Shown here piece after piece: positions 7,600 through 13,644 of a stretch of 15,777 bases of DNA. A program made the translations under genes and the position numbers. The DNA is from Bacteroidales bacterium. Its GTDB lineage: Bacteria > Bacteroidota > Bacteroidia > Bacteroidales > UBA7960. How positions within the stretch are numbered: position 1 is the stretch's first letter; each line of letters opens with the position of its first letter. The stretch is from assembly GCA_003557805.1 (NCBI GenBank), contig PWNY01000234.1, forward strand, positions 1-15,777. Reading direction: 5' to 3'. The notes beneath the pieces are model-generated. The model was given only the letters and a program-made list of their open reading frames with translations, searched no databases and had not been told where the DNA came from.

Positions 7600-9945
7600 A
7601 TGAAAAGAACAGTAATACTGTTACCGCTTGTAATGATATTCGCCCTTATTACCGGCTCAGCGGTAAGGGCAGCAGGCAACAACGGTCTGGCCATTGGACA
7701 GTGGCGCCACCATCTTCCCAACAACAACATAATAAGTTTAACCGAAACCCCGGGGCGCATTATAGGTGCTACTCCATACGGCCTTGTCGTTTACAACAAA
7801 CAGGACGGCAGCATGGAGCGTATCAACAAGGTTCACGGGTTGAGCGATTTCGGCCTGTCAAGTGTGGCATGGACAGGCAATGGGGAACAACTGCTTATCG
7901 GGTATGAGAACGGGAACCTGGACCTTATGTCCGGAGGCACTTTTTACAATATCACCGAAATACTGGATGCCTCAATACTTGGCAGCAAGAGAATAAACAA
8001 GATCGTGGTTTCTGATGGCAGGGCCCTGCTGGCATGTGATTTTGGGATAGTAGAGCTGGACATCGGTGAAAGGCTTATACTCGACACATGGTACATAGGG
8101 CCACACGGCAGCATGGTCAATGTAAAGGACCTGCTTGTGACCGACTCGGTTATATATGCCGCAACGAATGCAGGCCTTCTGAGTGCCGGGACTGACTCAC
8201 CCAACCTTGCAGACTTCAGGAACTGGAGCAGGATTGAGATCAGCAGCAATATAACCGAGCAGCTGAACTTTGTAAAAAGCATTGAAGGAAAGCTAATAGT
8301 AAACCGCACTGACGGGGAAGAGGATGTTTTATATGCCCTGGCGGGTGAAGGCTGGAACACTCTCTCTCCACCAGGTGGCTTCCCGGGCGAAAGAAACAGC
8401 TTTGTCAATACCAGCGGTAACAGGCTATTAGTTTCAAACGGCAACAGGATATTTATTTTTGGGTCCGGGCTTGATCTTCAAAGGGAGATCTCAAGCTATT
8501 ACCCGGAAAGGCCCTCACCCAACCATGCGATATTCGACAACAGCGGAACCCTCTGGATAGCTGACGGCTGGCGTGGCCTTGTGAGGGAGCGCAACCAGCA
8601 GGATTATGAGATAATAATACTCTCCGGCCCTGACTATGACAATGCCTTTCACCTGGCCGAATCCGGCGGCAGGTTATGGGTTGCACCAGGCTTTGTAACT
8701 TACGGGGGAAACAACAGCTGGAACCAGAATGGATATTTCTTCATGAAGGATGGTAAGTGGAACAGGTACAGCAGAACCCACTTCCCGGAGCTTGCAGATA
8801 TAGCAGACATTATACATATTACGGTCGACCCGGGCAATCCCCACAGGGCATACGCTTCGGCATGGTGGGGAGGTATGGTCGTAATCTCGACTGAAGGAGT
8901 TGTTGAGGTGTTTGATGAGACCAACTCAACCCTGCAGCTTAGGGCGGGAATAGACGACTACCTGAGAGTAGGCGGTACCGCAATGGACAGGGATGGCAAC
9001 CTATGGGTTACCAATTCCGAGGCTGACAGGCCCCTGTCAGTAAAAAAGAGCAATGGAGAATGGCTTTCATTTACCAGTGGTGGTTCATTCGGCCCACAGA
9101 CCGTTGTAAGGGAGGTAATAATCGACAATACCGGTCAGAAATGGGTAAACCTGCCAGGCAACGGGATATTTGTTTTTAAGGAACACAGCCTGGACAATGC
9201 GAACAGTTTCGATGCACGCAGGCTGACCACTCAGCCGGGAAGGGGTAGTTTGCCCAGCAACAGGGTTCACAGCATGGCAGTGGACCAAAGTGGATATGTA
9301 TGGATAGGGACAGAAGAGGGGGTGGCTGTATTTTATTCCCCGGGCCGTGCATTTTCAGGCGATGCTTTTGATGCACAGCGGATCGTGGTGGAAGAGGCTG
9401 ACGGTTTTGCAGGTTATTTGCTCGAAACTGAAACCGTGACATCAATTTTTGTTGACGGTTCGAATAAAAAGTGGTTCGGGACCGAAAGGTCAGGGGCATT
9501 CTTACTCTCGGCCGATGGCAGGGAAACCATCTTTCATTTCAATAAGGACAACAGCCCGCTTCCTTCCAACAACATCCTTGACATCGAAATCTCCGGTGAA
9601 ACCGGAGAGGTGTTCTTTGCAACAGACCGTGGGCTGGTTTCATACAGGGGATTTGCTACCGAGGCAGCCAACAGGCATGCATCAGAGGTATATGCCTATC
9701 CAAACCCCGTAAGACCCGGATATGACGGGTACATAGCCGTAAAGGGACTGGTCAGGAACGCCAGGGTGAAGATCACCGATATCAGCGGCAAGCTGGTATG
9801 GGAGAGTGTCGCCGAAGGGGGACAGGCAATATGGAACGGCCAGGATCTGCAAGGCAGGAGGCCATCAACCGGTGTTTACCTGGTATTCTCAACCGACGGC
9901 CAGGGAGAGGAGACCATGGTAACCAAGATCATGTTCATAAACTGA
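7600..9945 (+). CDS. porZ: PorZ-like T9SS protein: two beta-propellers with C-terminal type A sorting domain
   Basis: A 781-residue exported protein. Residues 1-24 are a signal peptide (MKRTVILLPLVMIF..., AXA-like end at VRA). The mature N-terminus (IGQWRHHLPNNNIISLTE, then ATPYGLVVYNKQDGSMERI and GLSD) has the pattern of PorZ. Repeated WI/WV-(G/A/T) blades of the regulator-propeller type recur through the middle, for example LWIADGWRGLV and WIGTEEGVAVF. The last 86 residues (about 696-781) form a T9SS sorting domain: YPNPV, VKITDISGKLVW, GGQAIWNGQDLQGRRPSTGVYLV and TKIMFIN. In Porphyromonas gingivalis PorZ (similar length) is part of the outer-membrane attachment complex that joins cargo to anionic LPS. 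The function here is transferred from family likeness. It lies 31 nt after the PBP gene and 4 nt before recO. Confidence 0.85.
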   Translation: MKRTVILLPLVMIFALITGSAVRAAGNNGLAIGQWRHHLPNNNIISLTETPGRIIGATPYGLVVYNKQDGSMERINKVHGLSDFGLSSVAWTGNGEQLLIGYENGNLDLMSGGTFYNITEILDASILGSKRINKIVVSDGRALLACDFGIVELDIGERLILDTWYIGPHGSMVNVKDLLVTDSVIYAATNAGLLSAGTDSPNLADFRNWSRIEISSNITEQLNFVKSIEGKLIVNRTDGEEDVLYALAGEGWNTLSPPGGFPGERNSFVNTSGNRLLVSNGNRIFIFGSGLDLQREISSYYPERPSPNHAIFDNSGTLWIADGWRGLVRERNQQDYEIIILSGPDYDNAFHLAESGGRLWVAPGFVTYGGNNSWNQNGYFFMKDGKWNRYSRTHFPELADIADIIHITVDPGNPHRAYASAWWGGMVVISTEGVVEVFDETNSTLQLRAGIDDYLRVGGTAMDRDGNLWVTNSEADRPLSVKKSNGEWLSFTSGGSFGPQTVVREVIIDNTGQKWVNLPGNGIFVFKEHSLDNANSFDARRLTTQPGRGSLPSNRVHSMAVDQSGYVWIGTEEGVAVFYSPGRAFSGDAFDAQRIVVEEADGFAGYLLETETVTSIFVDGSNKKWFGTERSGAFLLSADGRETIFHFNKDNSPLPSNNILDIEISGETGEVFFATDRGLVSYRGFATEAANRHASEVYAYPNPVRPGYDGYIAVKGLVRNARVKITDISGKLVWESVAEGGQAIWNGQDLQGRRPSTGVYLVFSTDGQGEETMVTKIMFIN

Positions 9946-9949
9946 CCCG

Positions 9950-10675
9950 ATGCTTACCAAAACAGACGGTATTGTTCTTCACACCATTAAATATGGTGAA
10001 ACAAGCATCATAGCACGTATATTCACCAGGGAGGCAGGGATGCAGTCCTACCTGGTAAGAGGTGTCAGAAAGTCTGGCTCCAGGACAAAACAGATGCTTT
10101 TCCGGCCTCTTACCATGGTAAGCATGATAGCATACCACAAGAACAGGGAGGGGCTTCAAAACATTAGGGAAATAAGCCTTCTGAAGGCTTACGGTTCTAT
10201 ACCCTACGATATCGCAAAGACCTCACTTGCGATCTTCCTCTCAGAAATCCTCTCATATTCCCTGAAAAACCAGGAGGCAAACCACAGCCTCTTTGACTTC
10301 CTTTCAGAATCACTGCTGTTGCTCGACGGGCTAAGGAAAGGGGTCGCCAACTACCACCTGGTCTTTCTCATGAAGCTGAGCAGCTATCTTGGGTTCAGGC
10401 CTCGTGAGGATTACGGTGGGAAAAAGCTCTATTTCAACCTGCTCGAAGGCTGCTACCAGTACCACTTTGACCCGGCAGGGAACTGCCTGGACCAGGAGCT
10501 AAGCAGGATGTTCCACAGCCTGTCAACACTGCCCCTTGAAACGTCCGGCAGAATTGAAATTGACAGGGAACAAAGACGGGAACTCCTGACGAGCATGATA
10601 GCTTACTACAGCCATCACCTGTCCGGGATGCCCGAAATAAAGTCAAGGTCTGTACTGGAGGCTGTTTTCGATTAA
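9950..10675 (+). CDS. recO: DNA repair protein RecO
   Basis: A 241-residue protein, the usual RecO length. The N-terminal OB-fold region has the family pattern: TDGIVLHTIKYGETSIIARIF, then YLVRGVRKSG and the segment NREGLQNIREIS. A helical domain follows (FLSEILSYSLKNQEAN... LMKLSSYLGFRP). No CxxC zinc knuckle is present; the two cysteines in EGCYQYHF and GNCLDQ are 12 residues apart, so this is probably a zinc-free form. RecO anneals SSB-coated single strands and, with RecR, loads RecA at gaps. ATG 9950 is 4 nt after the porZ stop, so it should be co-transcribed and is the last gene of the plus-strand run. It converges with the amylase gene across 7 nt. Confidence 0.9.
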   Translation: MLTKTDGIVLHTIKYGETSIIARIFTREAGMQSYLVRGVRKSGSRTKQMLFRPLTMVSMIAYHKNREGLQNIREISLLKAYGSIPYDIAKTSLAIFLSEILSYSLKNQEANHSLFDFLSESLLLLDGLRKGVANYHLVFLMKLSSYLGFRPREDYGGKKLYFNLLEGCYQYHFDPAGNCLDQELSRMFHSLSTLPLETSGRIEIDREQRRELLTSMIAYYSHHLSGMPEIKSRSVLEAVFD

Positions 10676-10682
10676 AACCCGG

Positions 10683-12557
10683 CTAATACAGCCTGAGCAC
10701 AAGTCCTGTGTCGGCTGGCAGTTTCCATGTGTTAAAGCCCTCAAACCGCATACCTGTTAGTACATCCTCGGCCCCTGAATATCCGTACCAGCCTTCCCTG
10801 AACCGCTCCATGTCAAGTTCCTTCTCCCTTCCATTACTGTTAAGCACCACCATGATGGTCTCCTGGTCATCATACCGGAAATAGACATAAATATTGTCTT
10901 CAGGGACAAAGTGCATCAGCCAGCCGGCATAGAGTGCAGGTGTCTGCCTCCTGAAATGCAGCAGCTTGGTTATGTGGTCAGTGATAATGTTCTGCTCCTC
11001 TGTCCTGCCCTCCCGGGTGAATTTATTAACAGTATCATCTGGCCAGCCACCCGGGAAGTTTGCCCTGAGTTCCCCGTGGCCGTGATGCTCATATGCAGAC
11101 TCAAGGAGCTCTGTTCCCGTATATACCTGTGGAATACCCCTGGTGGTGAATATAAAGGTGAGGGCCATCTTCAGCTTGTCCAGGTCCTCCCCCACCCTGG
11201 TAAACAACCTGTCGGTATCATGATTGTCTCCAAATACAACCAGGCTGTATGGGTCGGCATACAAAAAGTCCCTGGCCAGGGTGTTGTAGAGCCTTATAAG
11301 CCCGGTAGACCAGCCGCTCTCCTCGGTGAATGCCGGCCCTATTGCATCATAGGTGGCAAAATCGAATACCGCCGGAAAGTGCGAGTCATACCCGTCATGG
11401 TTGACCTTCCCCCCCTGAAAGTAGCTTATCACAGCAGGATCGCCTATCCAGGACTCCCCGATTATCACAAAGTAAGGATATTCATGAAGCAGGTAGTGGG
11501 CCCAGTCCGACATAAAGAAACGGTCGGCGTACGGCTGGGTGTCCATCCTGATACCGCTAATCCCGGAATACTCAATCCACCAAACACTGTTCTGTTTCAG
11601 ATAGCGCGCAAGAAGCCTGTTGTTCTGGTTCAGGTCGGGCATATTTGTATCGAACCACCCGTTGACCATAATATCATAATCATACTGAGAGGCATACGGG
11701 TCGACAATCGTTGTCATCCTGTATGTTGTCCTGGTAAAGCTGTCCCAGTGGTTAAGCCAGTCGCGGGCCGGAAGATCGTCCATCCACCAGTGGTGGTGAC
11801 CGCAGTGGTTCAGTATAATATCCTTTATTATCTTGATACCCATATCACCGGCAGTATCTATCAGCCTGAGGTAGTCCTCGTTCGTCCCAAAACGCGGATC
11901 AATCCTGTAGTAATCTGTAGTGGCGTATCCGTGATAACTGTACCTGGGCTGGTTGTTCTCCAGCAGGGGGTTGATCCATATGGCTGAAAAGCCCATGCCT
12001 GCAATATGGTCAAGATTATTAATTATCCCCTGGATATCCCCTCCGTGCCTTCCGTCAGGCAGGTCACGGTTGCTCTGTTCCAGCATGCCTGGCTGGTCGT
12101 CAAGCGAAGGGTCTCCGTTGGCAAAACGGTCGGGCATCAGAAGGTATATTGCGTCTGAAACATCTATCCCCTGGCGGTACATTGATCCTGGCTCCCGCTG
12201 TCTTAGTTCATATTCATAGGAGTATACGGTTCTGCCCTCCAATTTGAAGTTAAGGGTAAAACTACCAGGCGGTGCATCCTTTATGTCAAGGTAGACAAAA
12301 AGGTAGTTAGGACTTTCAACCGAAACTACCTCCTTTATATGCACACCCGGATAGTCTGTTTCGACACGGCAGCTGCCAATACCTTCTGCCCATACCATTA
12401 CCTGGAGTTCAGAATGGGCCATGCCTGACCACCAGAAGGGCGGTTCAACCCTGTCTGGTGCCGTGTCAGAACGTGCCGCGGTTGAAAAAACAGTGATCGC
12501 AATAGTGATAGCAAAAAAGCGCAAAGCTGTCCTGTAAAAACTTTTTTTATAAGCCAT
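10683..12557 (-). CDS. Exported GH13 alpha-amylase-family enzyme (neopullulanase/cyclomaltodextrinase type)
   Basis: A 624-residue protein. Residues 1-30 are a Sec signal peptide (basic start, FFAITIAITVFSTAARS) without a lipobox, so it is likely periplasmic. Residues about 33-120 are an N-terminal beta domain of the cyclomaltodextrinase kind. The (beta/alpha)8 GH13 barrel spans about 130-540: DIILNH (246-251), GIRMD (nucleophile Asp339), GES (acid/base Glu368) and GDNHD (Asp447). The loop DGRHGGDIQGIINNLDHIAGMG is typical of GH13. A C-terminal beta domain follows (about 555-624). Such enzymes cleave alpha-1,4 bonds in maltodextrins, cyclodextrins or pullulan; the substrate cannot be fixed here. 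No susC/susD-like genes flank it, so it stands apart from a starch utilisation locus. Translation starts immediately beside a 13-bp tandem repeat array. Confidence 0.92.
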   Translation of the reverse strand: MAYKKSFYRTALRFFAITIAITVFSTAARSDTAPDRVEPPFWWSGMAHSELQVMVWAEGIGSCRVETDYPGVHIKEVVSVESPNYLFVYLDIKDAPPGSFTLNFKLEGRTVYSYEYELRQREPGSMYRQGIDVSDAIYLLMPDRFANGDPSLDDQPGMLEQSNRDLPDGRHGGDIQGIINNLDHIAGMGFSAIWINPLLENNQPRYSYHGYATTDYYRIDPRFGTNEDYLRLIDTAGDMGIKIIKDIILNHCGHHHWWMDDLPARDWLNHWDSFTRTTYRMTTIVDPYASQYDYDIMVNGWFDTNMPDLNQNNRLLARYLKQNSVWWIEYSGISGIRMDTQPYADRFFMSDWAHYLLHEYPYFVIIGESWIGDPAVISYFQGGKVNHDGYDSHFPAVFDFATYDAIGPAFTEESGWSTGLIRLYNTLARDFLYADPYSLVVFGDNHDTDRLFTRVGEDLDKLKMALTFIFTTRGIPQVYTGTELLESAYEHHGHGELRANFPGGWPDDTVNKFTREGRTEEQNIITDHITKLLHFRRQTPALYAGWLMHFVPEDNIYVYFRYDDQETIMVVLNSNGREKELDMERFREGWYGYSGAEDVLTGMRFEGFNTWKLPADTGLVLRLY

Positions 12558-12558
12558 A

Positions 12559-12597
12559 TGTCTGGTTTTATTGTCTGGTTTTATTGTCTGGTTTTTC
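12559..12597. repeat. Three tandem 13-bp repeats at the amylase start codon
   Basis: The plus strand reads TGTCTGGTTTTAT at 12559-12571 and again, identically, at 12572-12584. A third copy, TGTCTGGTTTTTC at 12585-12597, differs at its last two bases. The array begins one base upstream of the amylase ATG (12555-12557, minus), so on the mRNA it forms the last 39 nt or so of the leader (unit ATAAAACCAGACA). It occupies the ribosome-binding region. The unit length is not a multiple of three, but the array is non-coding, so copy changes would alter leader length rather than frame. Confidence 0.85.
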
Positions 12598-12677
12598 TCT
12601 TCTTGTTTCCTCTTCTTATTTTTTTTCTTATTTGCAATAATCAGCTCCTAAACCTTAAAATTACAAAAAAGAATTTT
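12598..12677. other. AT-rich spacer between the nuclease and amylase genes
   Basis: The plus strand is pyrimidine-rich from 12592 to about 12633, so the minus-strand leader of the amylase mRNA is purine-rich (GAAGAGGAAACAAGAAGAG). An AT-only palindrome (A6, GAA, T6 at 12665-12679) overlaps the nuclease stop codon. No exact TAnnTTTG box was found for the amylase on the minus strand. Either read-through from the nuclease gene or a non-consensus promoter must serve it. Confidence 0.4.
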
Positions 12678-13520
12678 TTATGCACTGCCGGTCAACTCCC
12701 TTGCCTCATCTATCACCTTCTCCCTCTTGGGCCGGCTCAGGTCGATCTGTTCGAGTATGCCGGGTTTGTCAAGCAGTTGCCTGCACAACACAATTTTATT
12801 GTCCAGCAGGTACTGTTTCTGTTTGCGGTTGAGCTGGGTAAGAGTTGTAACCGGGAACAGGCCGGCTTTTTCAATCATGTCCTTCAGCCCCTCCTTTTTA
12901 GGGTAATCCCAGCTGAGCATGCGCAATCCGGCGCATTTACCGTAATCCACCGCATCGTTGGTAAACCTGGTATTGGTTATTACCCAGCCGTGAAAGCTCT
13001 TCTTCTCAATGCCGGGGGTTGATTTCCAGCGTTTGCGTATGTCCCTGAACCGGGAGTCTATATAAAGAGGAACCCTGACATTGCAATACTTGCCCTGGCT
13101 GTTGTAATATTTACACTCCACCATGAACTGCTGGTGGTCGTTATGGGCAACCACATCAACCTCATGACTGATGCACTGCCCCTTTACTACCTGGCCCACC
13201 TCCACATCATAACCCATATGCCTTAGCAGCTCCCCCACAAATTGTTCAAAGGGGTAGCCGGATGGCCCGAGTTCCATGATCGCCTTCTTAAGGCTGTAAC
13301 GCGCGGCTGCAGGCCGCTGTATCCTTCTGAGTATTTGGAAGGCCCTTTTGTACAGGGCAGCAGTGCTTATACCGTCTTTAAGGTCGGCTGCAAGCTCCCG
13401 CTCCACCTTTTTGGCAAGTTTTTCAGTTGCCCCTGAACGGATAAGCGACTGGTGGAGCTTTTCAGGGTCAAAGGGCTCCTTCTCGCCCGAATGTTTAATT
13501 ACCTGTATATGATCTGACAT
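12678..13520 (-). CDS. ATP-cone domain fused to a PD-(D/E)XK (Mrr-like) endonuclease
   Basis: A 280-residue protein from ATG 13518-13520; a TTG two codons earlier (13524-13526) is possible but less likely. Residues about 4-83 resemble an ATP-cone: VIKHSGEKEPFDPEKLHQSL, SGAT, and later helices ending near ARYSLKKAIMELG. ATP-cones are best known as dATP/ATP-sensing domains in ribonucleotide reductase and NrdR. Residues about 86-190 match the Mrr-type restriction endonuclease fold: PFEQFVGELLRHMGYDV (Glu92), HEVDVV (Asp122) and MVECKY (Glu135, Lys137), the D...ExK active site. The C-terminal 70 residues are helical and unassigned. The protein probably cuts DNA, possibly under nucleotide control, but target and role are unknown. 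No methyltransferase or specificity gene is visible beside it, so it is not a standard restriction-modification pair. It is divergent from the AddA-like helicase. Confidence 0.82.
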   Translation of the reverse strand: MSDHIQVIKHSGEKEPFDPEKLHQSLIRSGATEKLAKKVERELAADLKDGISTAALYKRAFQILRRIQRPAAARYSLKKAIMELGPSGYPFEQFVGELLRHMGYDVEVGQVVKGQCISHEVDVVAHNDHQQFMVECKYYNSQGKYCNVRVPLYIDSRFRDIRKRWKSTPGIEKKSFHGWVITNTRFTNDAVDYGKCAGLRMLSWDYPKKEGLKDMIEKAGLFPVTTLTQLNRKQKQYLLDNKIVLCRQLLDKPGILEQIDLSRPKREKVIDEARELTGSA

Positions 13521-13549
13521 GCTCAATGTTTTTTGATTTTTTAACCTGA

Positions 13550-13557
13550 TAAATATA
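13550..13557 (-). promoter_or_regulatory. Possible -7 box for the ATP-cone nuclease gene
   Basis: The minus strand reads TATATTTA, one mismatch from TAnnTTTG, 30 nt upstream of the ATG. This matches the leader length seen at holB and mltF. There is no clear -33 TTTG, and the region is AT-rich, so chance is a real alternative. Confidence 0.3.
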
Positions 13558-13607
13558 CCATTTAATCCTTTATCCGGAAAGGGTAATGGACATACGGATC
13601 AAAAATG

Positions 13608-13615
13608 TAACTTTA
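13608..13615 (+). promoter_or_regulatory. Possible -7 box for the AddA-like helicase gene
   Basis: TAACTTTA differs from TAnnTTTG only at the last base and lies 29 nt before the ATG at 13645, a spacing like that of the better promoters here. A -33 element is not evident. Confidence 0.35.
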
Positions 13616-13644
13616 CCTTCTGAAGCCCCGGAAAAACCACAATC

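Noticed and set aside
10676..10682. Bidirectional terminator between the convergent recO and amylase genes
   Set aside because: The gap is only 7 nt and no GC-rich hairpin with a T-run is visible on either strand.
10911..11987. Long plus-strand ORF (358 codons) antisense to the amylase gene
   Set aside because: It has no recognisable domain, and the opposite strand encodes an intact GH13 enzyme with all catalytic residues.
12665..12679. A6-GAA-T6 palindrome at the end of the nuclease gene as a terminator
   Set aside because: The stem is AT-only and overlaps the stop codon, so it would be too weak for a confident intrinsic terminator call.
12558..13022. Plus-strand ORF of 154 codons opposite the nuclease gene
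   Set aside because: Its N-terminus is the translated 13-bp repeat and pyrimidine tract, and the rest is antisense to a gene with clear motifs.
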